The notes: generated from the sequence alone by a model not told the origin. A stretch of DNA of 64,000 nucleotides from Ramlibacter alkalitolerans (GCF_016722765.1 NZ_JAEQND010000006.1:62001-126000), one strand, 5' to 3'; counted from the first letter of the stretch, positions 53,338-63,087 are shown. Numbers and translations are program-made.

Positions 53338-54357
53338 ATGAGGCGCAAACCTTCCGAGACCGCCCGAGCAGTGAACCTTTCCATCGTCCGCCGCGCCTGG
53401 CTCTGTGCCCTGTTGCTGGTGAGCACCGGCCTGGCCCTGGCCCAGCCCGCGCCGATCTTCGTCCTCAACTCCCTCGATGCCGACATCAGCGTGATCGATC
53501 CGGTCACCTGGAAGGAGATCAAGCGCCTGCCCACGGGCAAGGAGCCGCACCACCTGTACATGACGCCGGACGAGAAATCGATCATCGTCGCCAACGCGCT
53601 GGCCGATTCGCTCACCTTCGTGGATCCGCGCACCGCCACCATCCAGAGAACCGTGCGCGGCATCGTCGATCCCTACCACCTGCGCTTCTCGCCGGACATG
53701 AAGTGGCTGGTGACGGCCGGCAACCGGCTGCAGCACGTGGACCTGTACCGCTGGGACGGCAAGGACCTGAGCCTGGTCAAGCGCATTTCCACCGGCAAGA
53801 CGCCCAGCCACATCTTCATCGACGCCAACAGCACCGTGGCCTATGTGACGATGCAGGACAGCGACGAGCTCGTGGCGGTGGACCTGGAGCAGCAGCGCAT
53901 CCGCTGGCGCGTGCGCACCGGCGCGATGCCGGCGGACGTGTTCGGCACCGCCGACGGCCGCAGGCTGCTCGTCGGGCTCACGGGCAGCGACAGCGTGCAG
54001 ATCTTCGACGTGAGCTACACGAAGGTCCCGCGCTCGATCGGCTACATCCGCACCGGCGCCGGGGCGCATGCCTTCCGCGCGGCCGGGGACGGCAAGCACG
54101 TCTTCCTGAGCAACCGGGTGGCCAACACGATCAGCAAGATCGACCTCGAGACCTTCAGGGTGGTGGACTCGTACCCCGCTCCGGGTGGGCCGGACTGCAT
54201 GGAGGTGCTGGCGGGCGGCCGCTACCTGCTGGCCACGGCCCGCTGGGCCCGCAAGCTGCTCGTGATCGACACCCAGACCAGGCAGCTCGCCCGCGAAGTG
54301 AACGTCGGCAAGTCGCCGCACGGCGTCTGGACGGTCGACCACACGCCGAGGAGCTGA
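53338..54357 (+). CDS. exported YVTN-type beta-propeller protein
   Basis: 339 residues. A signal-like hydrophobic stretch (WLCALLLVSTGLALAQP) is followed by about seven blades, e.g. IFVLNSLDADISVIDPVTWK and HVFLSNRVANTISKIDLETF. Such propellers are periplasmic or surface proteins that bind other proteins or act in electron transfer. The start could also be the GTG at 53371, which places the signal peptide closer to the N-terminus; neither has a strong ribosome site. The deacetylase-like gene follows two bases after its stop. Confidence 0.8.
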   Translation: MRRKPSETARAVNLSIVRRAWLCALLLVSTGLALAQPAPIFVLNSLDADISVIDPVTWKEIKRLPTGKEPHHLYMTPDEKSIIVANALADSLTFVDPRTATIQRTVRGIVDPYHLRFSPDMKWLVTAGNRLQHVDLYRWDGKDLSLVKRISTGKTPSHIFIDANSTVAYVTMQDSDELVAVDLEQQRIRWRVRTGAMPADVFGTADGRRLLVGLTGSDSVQIFDVSYTKVPRSIGYIRTGAGAHAFRAAGDGKHVFLSNRVANTISKIDLETFRVVDSYPAPGGPDCMEVLAGGRYLLATARWARKLLVIDTQTRQLAREVNVGKSPHGVWTVDHTPRS

Positions 54358-54359
54358 GC

Positions 54360-55148
54360 GTGCGGCGGCGGCGCCTGGCCGGACTGCTGGCCCTGTCGTC
54401 GCTGGCCCCGCGCCTCGTGCTGGGCCAGCCTTGCGACAAGCCGGTCTACCTCACCCTGGATACCGGCCACATGGGGGTGGCGGAGCTCATCGCCAACGTG
54501 CTGAACCGGCAGCAGGTGAAGGTCACCTTCTTCGCGGCCAACGAGAAGACGCAGGAGGGCGACGGCAGCCTCGGCAGTTTCTGGGCGCCGTGGTGGAAGG
54601 CGCGCGCCGCCGAGGGCCACGAGTTCGCCTCCCATACCCTGGACCACGTCTACTGGCGGGCCGACGTTCCCGGCGAGCCGCCGCGCTTTCGCGTCCGCCC
54701 GTCGGCCGGGCCCCAGGCCGGCAAGGACCTCACGTGGACAGCCCCGGAATATTGCGCAGAAATCGAGCGGGCGTCCCGGCGCCTGCAAGAAGTTACTGGA
54801 CGTAAACCGCTGCCCCTGTATCGTGCGCCAGGAGGGAAGGTGTCGCCCCGTCTGCTGGCTACCGCAAAGAGTTGTGGCTACCTGCACGTCGGCTGGGCGC
54901 CGGCGGGATTCCTGGGCGATGAACTGCCGAGCGAACGCGCCAGCAACCAGGAACTACTACAAAAGGCCTTGCGCGAAGTGCGCGGTGGCGACATCCTACT
55001 GGCTCATCTGGGGATCTGGTCCCGCAAGGACCCGTGGGCGCCGGCCGTGCTGGAGCCCCTGATCGCCGGGCTCAAACAGAGGGGATTCTGCTTTGCCACC
55101 TTGCGCGACCATCCGGGCTATCGCGACTGGGTGGCGCGCGTTCGCTAG
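54360..55148 (+). CDS. polysaccharide deacetylase-like protein
   Basis: 262 residues with a signal peptide (LAGLLALSSLAPRLVLGQ). NodB-fold motifs: motif 1 reads TLDTGHMG instead of TFDDG, motif 2 FASHTLDH keeps both metal His, and motif 3 is YRAPGGK. The second Asp of motif 1, a metal ligand in most deacetylases, is replaced by Thr, so activity or metal binding may differ. GTG start at 54360 with GAGGAG eight bases upstream. Last codons run into the start region of the next gene. Confidence 0.8.
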   Translation: MRRRRLAGLLALSSLAPRLVLGQPCDKPVYLTLDTGHMGVAELIANVLNRQQVKVTFFAANEKTQEGDGSLGSFWAPWWKARAAEGHEFASHTLDHVYWRADVPGEPPRFRVRPSAGPQAGKDLTWTAPEYCAEIERASRRLQEVTGRKPLPLYRAPGGKVSPRLLATAKSCGYLHVGWAPAGFLGDELPSERASNQELLQKALREVRGGDILLAHLGIWSRKDPWAPAVLEPLIAGLKQRGFCFATLRDHPGYRDWVARVR

Positions 55149-55150
55149 CC

Positions 55151-56137
55151 ATGCAATGGATACTGAACTTGTTTGAAGCGGCGCAGCAGTGGCTGTTCCA
55201 GTCGGCCGTGGAGCCGATCCTGTACGCCTTCGGCCTGGGCGGCATGCTGGAAGACGGCTTCGTGGCCACCGGCTGGATCCTGGCCGGGCTGGTGCAAATC
55301 GCCGTGCTGCTCGCCGTCATCGGCCCGCTGCAGCGCTGGCGCCCGGTGGACCAGGCGCTCGACGCCGGCGAGATCCGCACCGACGTGCTCTACACCCTGC
55401 TGCACCGGCTGGGCATCTTCCGCGTCGCGCTGTTCCTGAGCGTGGAGCCGCTGTTCGACCAGCTGTTCGGCTGGTTCCGGGTGATGGGCCTGGGCACCGT
55501 CCATATCGACCAGCTGATGGTCGGCGTCACCGACCACCCGCTGATCAGCTTCGCGATCTACCTGGTGGTGTTCGATTTCTTCGACTACTGGATCCACCGC
55601 GCGCAGCACCGCTTCGAGTGGTGGTGGAGCCTGCACTCGCTGCACCATTCGCAGCGCTCCATGACGATGTGGAGCGACAACCGCAACCACCTGCTCGATG
55701 ACCTGATCCACGACAGCCTGATCGTGATCATCGGCCAGCTGATCGGCGTCGGGCCGGGCCAGTTCATCGGCCTGGTCGTGATCGCGCAGCTCAGCGAGAG
55801 CCTGCAGCACGCCAACGTGCGCCTGCACTTCGGCTGGCTGGGCGAGCGCCTCTGGGTCAGCCCGCGCTACCACCGGCTGCACCACGCGATCGGCATGGGC
55901 CACGAGAAGGACGCCGACGACGCCGACAACCTGGTCTATGGCCGCAGCCCCGCGATGGGCGGCCACAACTTCAGCGTGCTGCTGCCGTGCTGGGACATGC
56001 TGTTCGGCACCGCCAACTTCGAGATGCGCTGGGATCCCACGGGCATCCGCGACCAGGTCGAGGCGGGGCGAGAGTACGGGCGGGGATTCTGGGAGCAGCA
56101 GAAGCTGGGGTTGCTGCGGCTGCTGGGGCGCGCTTAG
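55151..56137 (+). CDS. sterol desaturase / fatty acid hydroxylase family membrane protein
   Basis: 328 residues with several membrane helices. The di-iron His boxes are present: HRAQH near residue 149, HSLHHSQ near 162 and the late HRLHHAIGMGHE near 243. These enzymes use oxygen to hydroxylate or desaturate lipids. It begins two bases after the deacetylase-like gene, so it is probably co-transcribed. The lipid substrate is unknown. Confidence 0.88.
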   Translation: MQWILNLFEAAQQWLFQSAVEPILYAFGLGGMLEDGFVATGWILAGLVQIAVLLAVIGPLQRWRPVDQALDAGEIRTDVLYTLLHRLGIFRVALFLSVEPLFDQLFGWFRVMGLGTVHIDQLMVGVTDHPLISFAIYLVVFDFFDYWIHRAQHRFEWWWSLHSLHHSQRSMTMWSDNRNHLLDDLIHDSLIVIIGQLIGVGPGQFIGLVVIAQLSESLQHANVRLHFGWLGERLWVSPRYHRLHHAIGMGHEKDADDADNLVYGRSPAMGGHNFSVLLPCWDMLFGTANFEMRWDPTGIRDQVEAGREYGRGFWEQQKLGLLRLLGRA

Positions 56138-56153
56138 CGCGGGTCGCAACTGC

Positions 56154-56255
56154 GTAGGCTGGCGCGACAGCGGAAGGTGAGCTGCGCGAACCCCAGCTTC
56201 TTCGCGCGACAGGAATCGCTGGGGTTCGCGCTGGCGCGGCTCACCGCCAGCCTAC
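56154..56255. repeat. Family A palindromic repeat, complete copy A5
   Basis: 102 bases from GTAGGCTGGCGCGAC to CTCACCGCCAGCCTAC with inner CCCCAGC / GCTGGGG arms. It fills the gap between the convergent desaturase-like and ugd genes, like copy A1. Confidence 0.85.
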
Positions 56256-56265
56256 CGGATACCCC

Positions 56266-57432
56266 TCAATCGCTGCCGAACAAGTCCCGCGTGTAGACCT
56301 TCTCGCGCACGTCCTCCAGCTCCGGCGCCGGGCGGTTGGCGATGATCACGTCGGCCTCCCGCTTGAAGCGCTCCAGGTCGCGCAGCACGGGCGAGTTGAA
56401 GAAGGCGTCGTCCTTCAGCGCCGGCTCGTACACCACGACCTGCACGCCCTTGGCCTTGAGCCGCTTCATCACGCCCTGCACGCTGCTGGCGCGGAAGTTG
56501 TCGGAGCCCGATTTCATCACCAGCCGGTACACGCCCACCGTCTTCGGCCGGCGCCGCAGGACGTCCTGCGCGATGAAGTCCTTGCGCGTGCTGTTCGCCT
56601 CCACGATGGCGCTGATCAGCGTCTGCGGCACGTCGCGGTAGTTGGCCAGCAGCTGCTTGGTGTCCTTGGGCAGGCAGTAGCCGCCGTAGCCGAAGCTCGG
56701 GTTGTTGTAGTGGCTGCCGATGCGCGGATCGAGGCTCACGCCGTCGATGATCTGCCGCGAGTCCAGCTCGCGCATCGTGGCGTAGCTGTCAAGTTCGTTG
56801 AAGAAGGCCACCCGCATCGCCAGGTAGGTGTTGGCGAACAGCTTGATCGCCTCGGCTTCCGTGCTGCCGGTGTGGAGCACCGCCACGTCGGGCTTGCGCG
56901 AGCCGCGCACCAGCAACTGCGCGAAGGCGCGCGCGCGCTCCGAGTCCTCGCCGATCACGATGCGGCTCGGATAGAGGTTGTCGTGCAGGGCGCGCCCCTC
57001 GCGCAGGAACTCGGGGCTGAAGAAGACGTTGGCGCCGGGGAAGCGTCGCCGCAGGCCTTCGGTGAAGCCCACCGGCACGGTCGATTTCACCACCATCACG
57101 GCCTGCGGCGCGATGCGCAGCACGTCCTGCACCACGGCCTCGACCGAGCTGGTGTCGAAGTAGTTGGTCTGCGGGTCGTAGTCGGTCGGCGACGCGATCA
57201 GCACGTACTGCGCGCCCGCGTAAGCCTCCTGCGGATCCTGCGTGGCGCGCAGGTCCAGCGCCTCCTCGCGCAGGAAGTGCTCGATGTCCGCGTCCTCGAT
57301 CGGCGACTGCCGCGCGTTGATCATGTCCACCTTGGACCGGGCGATGTCCAGGGCGACGACCTGCTGGTGCTGGGCGAGCAGGACGGCATTGGCCAGGCCG
57401 ACGTAGCCGGTGCCTGCGATGGCGATCTTCAT
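56266..57432 (-). CDS. ugd: UDP-glucose 6-dehydrogenase
   Basis: 388 residues, the same length as E. coli Ugd and closely similar throughout: [20 protein letters not shown] at the start, [20 protein letters not shown], the catalytic Cys in [20 protein letters not shown], and [10 protein letters not shown] at the end. It makes UDP-glucuronate for surface polysaccharides or lipid A modification. It is distinct from the wbpO-type enzyme in the EPS operon. Divergent from the EI24 gene. Confidence 0.97.
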   Translation of the reverse strand: MKIAIAGTGYVGLANAVLLAQHQQVVALDIARSKVDMINARQSPIEDADIEHFLREEALDLRATQDPQEAYAGAQYVLIASPTDYDPQTNYFDTSSVEAVVQDVLRIAPQAVMVVKSTVPVGFTEGLRRRFPGANVFFSPEFLREGRALHDNLYPSRIVIGEDSERARAFAQLLVRGSRKPDVAVLHTGSTEAEAIKLFANTYLAMRVAFFNELDSYATMRELDSRQIIDGVSLDPRIGSHYNNPSFGYGGYCLPKDTKQLLANYRDVPQTLISAIVEANSTRKDFIAQDVLRRRPKTVGVYRLVMKSGSDNFRASSVQGVMKRLKAKGVQVVVYEPALKDDAFFNSPVLRDLERFKREADVIIANRPAPELEDVREKVYTRDLFGSD

Positions 57433-57474
57433 GGGCAGATTGTCCCTGATCCGGGCCGGGTATCCTCCGCCCCC

Positions 57475-58311
57475 ATGTCCCTGTTCCTGGATTCGTTCTG
57501 GCGCGCCGTGTTCTATTGCCTGCACCCGCGCGTCATCTTCCTGTCCCTGCTGCCGCTGGTGCTGATGGTGTTGCTGGCCTCGGGCCTGGGCTACTTCTTC
57601 TGGGACAGCGCCGTCAACGGCGTGTTCCTCTGGCTGGAATCCACCGCCTGGATGGAGAACATCGCGCGCTGGCTGGGCGAACTCGGCTTCGGCGGGCTGA
57701 AGAACGCCCTGGCGCCGCTGCTGGTGATCTTCGCCATCACGCCGCTGCTGGTGGTGGTGGTGCTGTTCCTGGTCGCCGTGATGATGATGCCGGCGGTGGT
57801 GAACCTGGTCGCGCGCCGGCGCTTCCCGGCGCTGGAACGCAGGCATGGCGCCTCGTTCACGCGCGGCGCGCTGTGGTCGCTGGGCTCGATGCTGCTGGCG
57901 GTGATCGCGCTGGCGGTGTCACTGCCGCTGTGGTTCATCCCGCCCCTGGTGCTGGTGCTGCCGCCACTGATCTGGGGCTGGCTCACGTACCGCGTGATGG
58001 CGTTCGACGCGCTGGCGGACCACGCCAGCCCCGGGGAACGCGCCCGGATGTTCCGCGAGCACCGCAGCTGGCTGCTGCTGATGGGGGTCGGCACCGGCTA
58101 CCTCGGCGCCGCGCCCAGCATCGTGTGGGCCTCCGGCTGGTTCTTCGCCGCCGCCTTCCCGATCCTGATCCCGGTCGCGATCTGGATCTACACGCTGGTC
58201 TTCGCGTTTTCCTCGCTCTGGTTCGCGCACTACTGCCTGGCGGCGCTGGAGCAGATGCGCGGCGCGCCGCCCGACGCGCCGGCGCAGGCGCCGCTTCAGG
58301 CCCTGCCGTAG
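57475..58311 (+). CDS. EI24 domain-containing membrane protein
   Basis: 278 residues with about six hydrophobic helices and the EI24/CysZ-like pattern, e.g. [20 protein letters not shown] at the N-terminus and [20 protein letters not shown] with [10 protein letters not shown] later. CysZ members carry sulfate; the substrate here cannot be inferred. Its 3' end overlaps the convergent manC gene by 16 bases. Confidence 0.85.
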   Translation: MSLFLDSFWRAVFYCLHPRVIFLSLLPLVLMVLLASGLGYFFWDSAVNGVFLWLESTAWMENIARWLGELGFGGLKNALAPLLVIFAITPLLVVVVLFLVAVMMMPAVVNLVARRRFPALERRHGASFTRGALWSLGSMLLAVIALAVSLPLWFIPPLVLVLPPLIWGWLTYRVMAFDALADHASPGERARMFREHRSWLLLMGVGTGYLGAAPSIVWASGWFFAAAFPILIPVAIWIYTLVFAFSSLWFAHYCLAALEQMRGAPPDAPAQAPLQALP

Positions 58312-59714
58312 GTGTCTTCGAGGCGGACGATGTCGTCCTCGCCGAGGTAGCCCCCGGACTGCACCTCGATCATCTCCAGCTCCATCTTGCCGGGGTTGTG
58401 CAGGCGGTGCACTTCGCCGATCGGGATGTAGGTCGACTGGTTCTCGCTCAGGAGGAAGGTTTCGGCGCCGCGCGTCACTTCGGCGGTGCCGCGCACCACG
58501 ATCCAGTGCTCGGCGCGGTGGTGGTGCTTCTGCAGGCTCAGCGAGGCGCCCGGCTTGACGCCGATGCGCTTGACCTGGAAGCGCTCGCCCGCGTCCACGC
58601 TGTCGTACCAGCCCCAGGGCCGCACCACCTTGCGGTGGAACGCCGCCTGCGACGCATTCGACTTCTCCAGGTTGGCCACCACGTCCTTCACCTGTTCGGC
58701 GCAGGAGCGGTCGGCCACCAGCACGGCGTCGGGCGTGTCGATGATCAGGAGGTCCGTGGTGCCGAGCGCGACCACCGGCCGGTGGGGCGCATGGATGAAG
58801 GTGTTGCGCGCACCATGTACCCGGCCCTGGCCCAGCACCCGGTTGTCCTGCGCGTCGGCCGGCGCGAGGTCGGCGACGGCGTTCCAGCTGCCCACGTCGC
58901 TCCACTGGCCGCGGAACGGCAGCACGGCGACCTGCTTGTGCGGCTCCATCACGGCGTAGTCGATGCTCTGCGAGCGGCACGCGGCGAAGGCGGCGGCGTC
59001 CGGACGCACGAAGGCCACGCCGGGTGCGGCGCTGCCGGGCTCTTCACGGCGGGCGGCTGCCAGCGCGGCGCGGCAGGCGGCCAGGATGTCGGGCGCATGC
59101 TCCTCCAGCGCTTCCAGCATGAAGCGGGCGCGCGTGAGGAAGATGCCGGCGTTCCAGAGCGTGTCGCCCGCCAGCAGCAGTTGCTGCGCGGTGGCCGCGT
59201 CGGGCTTCTCGATGAACTTGCTGACCTGCAGGGCGCCGTCCGGGCGCAGCGCACCCTGGCGGATGTAGCCGTAGGCCGTGCTCGGGAACGTGGGCACCAC
59301 GCCGAAGGTCACGATGGCGCCGCTGTCCGCCGCGCTCAGGCCTTCCTTCACGGTGCGGGCGAAGGCGGCAGCGTCGGGGATGTAGTGGTCCGCCGGGCAG
59401 AACAGCAGGGCATCGTCGGGATCGGCCTGCAGCGTGGCCAGCGCGATCGCCGCCGCGGTGTTGCGCGCCACCGGCTCCAGGATCGTGGTGCCGCGCGCGT
59501 TCGCCTGGCGGAAGCTGTCGGCCACGAGGAAGCGGTGGTCTTCGGCGGCAACCGCCATCACCTGCGGGCCGAGCAGCGCGACGCGTTCGAGCGTCAGTTG
59601 CAGCAGGCTCTTGTCGCCCACCAGCGGGACGAACTGCTTGGGGAAGCTCTTGCGGCTCAGGGGCCAGAGGCGGGTGCCGGAGCCGCCGCACAGGATCACG
59701 GGAATCAGGGACAT
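58296..59714 (-). CDS. manC: mannose-1-phosphate guanylyltransferase / mannose-6-phosphate isomerase
   Basis: 472 residues. The N-terminal nucleotidyltransferase carries VILCGGSGTRLWPLSRKSFP and FIEKPDAATAQQLL; the C-terminal cupin isomerase has VKPGASLSLQKHHHRAEHWI. It makes GDP-mannose, a precursor of EPS, fucose and rhamnose sugars. Single gene near ugd, about 6 kb from the EPS operon, so it may feed that pathway. Confidence 0.95.
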   Translation of the reverse strand: MSLIPVILCGGSGTRLWPLSRKSFPKQFVPLVGDKSLLQLTLERVALLGPQVMAVAAEDHRFLVADSFRQANARGTTILEPVARNTAAAIALATLQADPDDALLFCPADHYIPDAAAFARTVKEGLSAADSGAIVTFGVVPTFPSTAYGYIRQGALRPDGALQVSKFIEKPDAATAQQLLLAGDTLWNAGIFLTRARFMLEALEEHAPDILAACRAALAAARREEPGSAAPGVAFVRPDAAAFAACRSQSIDYAVMEPHKQVAVLPFRGQWSDVGSWNAVADLAPADAQDNRVLGQGRVHGARNTFIHAPHRPVVALGTTDLLIIDTPDAVLVADRSCAEQVKDVVANLEKSNASQAAFHRKVVRPWGWYDSVDAGERFQVKRIGVKPGASLSLQKHHHRAEHWIVVRGTAEVTRGAETFLLSENQSTYIPIGEVHRLHNPGKMELEMIEVQSGGYLGEDDIVRLEDTYGRA

Positions 59715-59793
59715 CGGTCGATGTTACCTGTTGTGTACGGCGCGTCCGCAGGGGCCGTGCCTGCGCGGGCGGCCAGACCGGTAGGATTACCGC

Positions 59794-60609
59794 ATGACGT
59801 CTCCCCTGCGCCCAGACATCGGCCTCATCATCGTCGGCGACGAGATCCTCTCCGGCAAGCGCGCCGACAAGCACCTGCCCAAGCTGATCGAGCTGCTCAC
59901 CGAACGCGGGCTGCAGCTCGGATGGGCGGAGTACGTGGGCGACAAGCCCGAGCGGATCACGCAGACGCTGCGGCGCGCCTTCGCCTCGGGCGACATCGTG
60001 TTTTCCTGCGGCGGCATCGGCGCCACGCCGGACGACCACACCCGCCAGTGCGCCGCGCGGGCGCTGGGCGTGGAGCTCGAACTCCATCCCGAGGCCGAAC
60101 GGCTGATCCGCGAGCGCATGCAGGACGTGGCCCGGGAGCAGGGCGTGGCCTACGAGCCGGACCGGCCGGACAACATCCACCGCCTGAACATGGGCGTGTT
60201 CCCGAAGGGCGCGGCGATCATCACGAACCCGTACAACAAGATCCCGGGCTTCAGCGTGGGCTCGGTGCACTTCGTCCCGGGCTTCCCGGTGATGGCGTGG
60301 CCGATGATGCAGGACGTGCTGGACACCCATTACGCGCACCTGTTCCGGCGCGGCACCTACGTCGAGAAATCGGTGATCGTGTTCGGCTCGATGGAGGCCA
60401 CGCTGACCCCGCTGATGGAGCAGATCGAGCGCGAGCACCCGGATGTGAAGGTCTTCAGCCTGCCCAGCGTGGACCATCCGACCTGGGGCCGCCACATCGA
60501 CCTGGGCGTCAAGGGCGAGCCGGATCACGTCGAGCCGGCCTACCGGACCCTGCTGGACGGCCTGGGCTTGCTGAAGGTCCGCCTCGGCCCTGAATTGGTG
60601 CGTCCCTGA
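59794..60609 (+). CDS. CinA-like molybdopterin-binding domain protein
   Basis: 271 residues. It has the MoCF-type domain with GLIIVGDEILSGKRADKHL at the N-terminus and IVFSCGGIGATPDDHTRQCA. The C-terminal deamidase domain of full CinA is missing. Proteins of this shape are common in Burkholderiales, and their role (pyridine nucleotide repair or cofactor binding) is not settled. It lies 80 bases from the divergent manC gene and upstream of the glnA regulatory region. Confidence 0.85.
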   Translation: MTSPLRPDIGLIIVGDEILSGKRADKHLPKLIELLTERGLQLGWAEYVGDKPERITQTLRRAFASGDIVFSCGGIGATPDDHTRQCAARALGVELELHPEAERLIRERMQDVAREQGVAYEPDRPDNIHRLNMGVFPKGAAIITNPYNKIPGFSVGSVHFVPGFPVMAWPMMQDVLDTHYAHLFRRGTYVEKSVIVFGSMEATLTPLMEQIEREHPDVKVFSLPSVDHPTWGRHIDLGVKGEPDHVEPAYRTLLDGLGLLKVRLGPELVRP

Positions 60610-60612
60610 GTC

Positions 60613-60627
60613 GCACTGTCGTGGTGC
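60613..60627. promoter_or_regulatory. NtrC-binding site, distal
   Basis: GCACTGTCGTGGTGC matches the dyad GCACN-N5-GGTGC bound by NtrC. It is about 135 bases upstream of the glnA sigma-54 promoter, a usual distance for an enhancer. Confidence 0.72.
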
Positions 60628-60639
60628 GTTGGAAGAAAT

Positions 60640-60654
60640 GCACCTTCACGGTGC
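60640..60654. promoter_or_regulatory. NtrC-binding site, proximal
   Basis: GCACCTTCACGGTGC is a perfect GCACC-N5-GGTGC dyad, 27 bases centre to centre from the distal site. The pair resembles the tandem NtrC enhancer of enteric glnA. Confidence 0.8.
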
Positions 60655-60749
60655 GCTGTCGCGCTGAAAACGCAAGGGTTCAGTAGGGAAAAGGCATCAG
60701 ATTGCAGGACAATCCCCGAGCTTCACGCGGCCTCGCATGCACCAGCTTT

Positions 60750-60765
60750 TGGCACAGAACCTGCA
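60750..60765 (+). promoter_or_regulatory. sigma-54 promoter of glnA
   Basis: TGGCACAGAACCTGCA fits TGGCACRNNNNTTGCW with one mismatch. GG and GC have the required spacing. Transcription should start near 60776, about 45 bases before the glnA ATG. Confidence 0.88.
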
Positions 60766-60820
60766 TTCCCGCAAGCCGCACATTTCGTTCACAACCAACC
60801 ATCCCCCCAGGAGAAACCTG

Positions 60821-62242
60821 ATGGCAGCAGCCAAGAGCGTCGCAGACGTGATGAAGATGGTGAAGGACAACGAGGTCAAGTTCGTTGACTTCCGCTTCAC
60901 CGACACCCGTGGCAAGGAACAGCACGTGACCGTGCCGGTGTCGCACTTCGACGAGGACAAGTTCACGTCCGGCCACGCCTTCGACGGTTCGTCCATCGCC
61001 GGCTGGAAGGGGATCGAAGCCTCCGACATGCTGCTGATGCCGGATCCGTCCACCGCCAACATCGATCCCTTCTTCGAAGAGACGACGGTCATCCTCACCT
61101 GCGACGTGCTGGAGCCGGGCGACGGCAAGGCCTACGACCGCGACCCGCGCTCGATCGCCAAGCGCGCCGAGGCCTACCTGAAGGCCTCCGGCTTCGGCGA
61201 CACGGCATTCTTCGGCCCCGAACCCGAGTTCTTCATCTTCGACGACGTCCGCTGGAGCGACGATCCGTCGGGCTCGTTCGTCGAGATCGACGAGTACGAA
61301 GCCCCCTGGAACACGGGCAAGAAGACCGAAGGCGGCAACAAGGGCCACCGCCCGACCACCAAGGGCGGCTACTTCCCGGTGCCCCCGGTCGACAGCACGC
61401 AGGACATGCGCGCCGAGATGTCGCTCATCCTCGAGCAGCTGGGCATCCCGGTCGAAGTGTTCCACCACGAAGTGGCGGGCGCCGGCCAGAACGAGATCGG
61501 CACCCGCTTCAGCACGCTGGTGCAGCGCGCCGACTGGACGATCCTGATGAAGTACGTGATCCACAACGTGGCCAACGCGTACGGCAAGACGGCCACCTTC
61601 ATGGCCAAGCCGATCGTGGGCGACAACGGCTCGGGCATGCACGTGCACCAGTCCGTGTGGAAGGACGGCAAGAACCTGTTCGCCGGCGACGGCTACGCGG
61701 GCCTGTCCGAGTTCGCGCTGTACTACATCGGCGGCGTGATCAAGCACGCGCGCGCCCTGAACGCGATCACGAACCCCGGCACCAACAGCTACAAGCGCCT
61801 GGTGCCCGGCTTCGAGGCCCCGGTGAAGCTGGCCTACTCGGCCCGCAACCGCTCCGCCTCGATCCGCATTCCCTACGTGGCCAACCCGAAGGGCCGCCGC
61901 ATCGAGGTGCGCTTCCCGGACCCGACCTGCAACCCCTACCTGGGTTTCGCGGCCATGCTGATGGCCGGCCTGGACGGCGTGGAGAACAAGATCCACCCCG
62001 GCGAGGCGGCCACCAAGGACCTGTACCACCTGCCGCCGGAAGAGGACGCGAAGATCCCGACCGTGTGCCACAGCCTCGACCAGGCGCTGGAATACCTGGA
62101 CCAGGACCGCGCCTTCCTCACCAAGGGCGGCGTGTTCACGGATTCGATGATCGACGCCTACATCGAACTGAAGATGCAGGAAGTCACCCGCTACCGCATG
62201 ACCACCCATCCGGTGGAGTTCGACATGTACTACTCGCTGTAA
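60821..62242 (+). CDS. glnA: type I glutamine synthetase
   Basis: 473 residues, the main ammonia-assimilating enzyme (glutamate + NH3 + ATP to glutamine). Motifs: [32 protein letters not shown], the ATP site [15 protein letters not shown], and the adenylylation site DLYHLPPEE near residue 399, implying control by GlnE. AGGAG precedes the ATG at 60821. An upstream NtrC/sigma-54 promoter controls it by nitrogen supply. Followed by a terminator, then a small exported protein and glnL. Confidence 0.98.
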   Translation: MAAAKSVADVMKMVKDNEVKFVDFRFTDTRGKEQHVTVPVSHFDEDKFTSGHAFDGSSIAGWKGIEASDMLLMPDPSTANIDPFFEETTVILTCDVLEPGDGKAYDRDPRSIAKRAEAYLKASGFGDTAFFGPEPEFFIFDDVRWSDDPSGSFVEIDEYEAPWNTGKKTEGGNKGHRPTTKGGYFPVPPVDSTQDMRAEMSLILEQLGIPVEVFHHEVAGAGQNEIGTRFSTLVQRADWTILMKYVIHNVANAYGKTATFMAKPIVGDNGSGMHVHQSVWKDGKNLFAGDGYAGLSEFALYYIGGVIKHARALNAITNPGTNSYKRLVPGFEAPVKLAYSARNRSASIRIPYVANPKGRRIEVRFPDPTCNPYLGFAAMLMAGLDGVENKIHPGEAATKDLYHLPPEEDAKIPTVCHSLDQALEYLDQDRAFLTKGGVFTDSMIDAYIELKMQEVTRYRMTTHPVEFDMYYSL

Positions 62243-62249
62243 TCGCGAG

Positions 62250-62349
62250 CGCTGGGCTTCGCGCGCTTCGCGGCTCACCGCCAGCCTACCGAACGCCGCT
62301 GGGTGCACCGGTAGGCTGGCGGTGACGCGCGAAGCGCCGGAACCCCAGC
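62250..62349. repeat. Family A repeat in inverted 'inside-out' arrangement, A6
   Basis: A right half (GCTGGGCTTCGCGCG ... CCAGCCTAC, 62250-62289) is followed by a left half (GTAGGCTGGCGGTGAC ... CCCCAGC, 62311-62349), the reverse of the order in A1, A4 and A5. Together they form a new large palindrome centred near 62300, just after glnA. Confidence 0.82.
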
Positions 62350-62362
62350 AAACAACCGAAAG

Positions 62363-62389
62363 GGCGACTTTTGTCGCCTTTTCCTTTTT
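62363..62389 (+). terminator. rho-independent terminator after glnA
   Basis: GGCGAC-TTTT-GTCGCC stem (62363-62378) followed by TTTTCCTTTTT. It comes right after the inverted repeat pair. Confidence 0.92.
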
Positions 62390-62475
62390 GAATCAACAGG
62401 TTATTTGCCAATCTGCAGAGTTTGCGTGATACTGAAAGGCCGTCCCTGCGCATCCTGGGATGCGAGGAGTGCCGC

Positions 62476-63006
62476 ATGAAGCTGTCTTACGCCCTGATTC
62501 CCCTGGCGGCCCTGGTCCTGGTCGGGCCCGGCTATGCCCAGACGAAGATCTTTCGCTGCGGCAACGCCTACACGAACGACGAGGCCCTGGCCCGCACCCA
62601 GAACTGCAAGCTGGTGGAGGGCGGCAACGTCACCGTGGTGCAGGGCACCCGCGTCAACGGCGCGCCCGCGCCGGATGCCGCGCGCACGCGTCGCTCCGAC
62701 AGCGTGGCGACCGCGCCCCAGACCGCCGGCTCCGGCGGTGCCCGGGTGGACGCCGGCGAGCAGAAGGCGCGCGACAACGATGCCCGCGCGATCCTCGAGG
62801 CCGAACTGAAGAAGGCCGAGGCCCGCCAGTCGGAGCTCCAGCAGGAGTACAACAACGGCGCTCCCGAAAAACTCGGCCCCGAACACCGCAACTACCAGAA
62901 GTATCTCGATCGCGTGGCCGAACTCAAGGCTGCCCTCGAGCGCAACGAGAAAGACATTGCCGGCCTCAAGCGCGAGCTCGGGCGCGCCACCAGCGCCGCG
63001 AGATAA
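62476..63006 (+). CDS. exported DUF4124-like protein with coiled coil
   Basis: 176 residues. Signal peptide MKLSYALIPLAALVLVGPGYA, then a Cys-containing start (KIFRCGNAYTNDEA...NCKL) resembling DUF4124-type proteins, a low-complexity middle and a C-terminal coiled coil (about 110-170, AELKKAEARQSELQQEYNN). A protein of this type commonly lies between glnA and glnL in this order of bacteria; its role is unknown. GAGGAG site precedes the ATG. Confidence 0.8.
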   Translation: MKLSYALIPLAALVLVGPGYAQTKIFRCGNAYTNDEALARTQNCKLVEGGNVTVVQGTRVNGAPAPDAARTRRSDSVATAPQTAGSGGARVDAGEQKARDNDARAILEAELKKAEARQSELQQEYNNGAPEKLGPEHRNYQKYLDRVAELKAALERNEKDIAGLKRELGRATSAAR

Positions 63007-63012
63007 GGCACT

Positions 63013-63087
63013 GGATCCCCGCCTGCGCGGGGATGACGCTGTCGCGCGCGGGGATGACGCTGGCGTGCGCGGGAATGACGCCGGCGC
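63013..63087. repeat. Family B repeat, degenerate tandem form B3
   Basis: GGATCCCCGCCTGCGCGGGGATGACG followed by two further near-copies of the GCGCGGGGATGACGCTG unit. It reaches into the possible start of glnL, and its frame with that gene is open. Confidence 0.75.
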
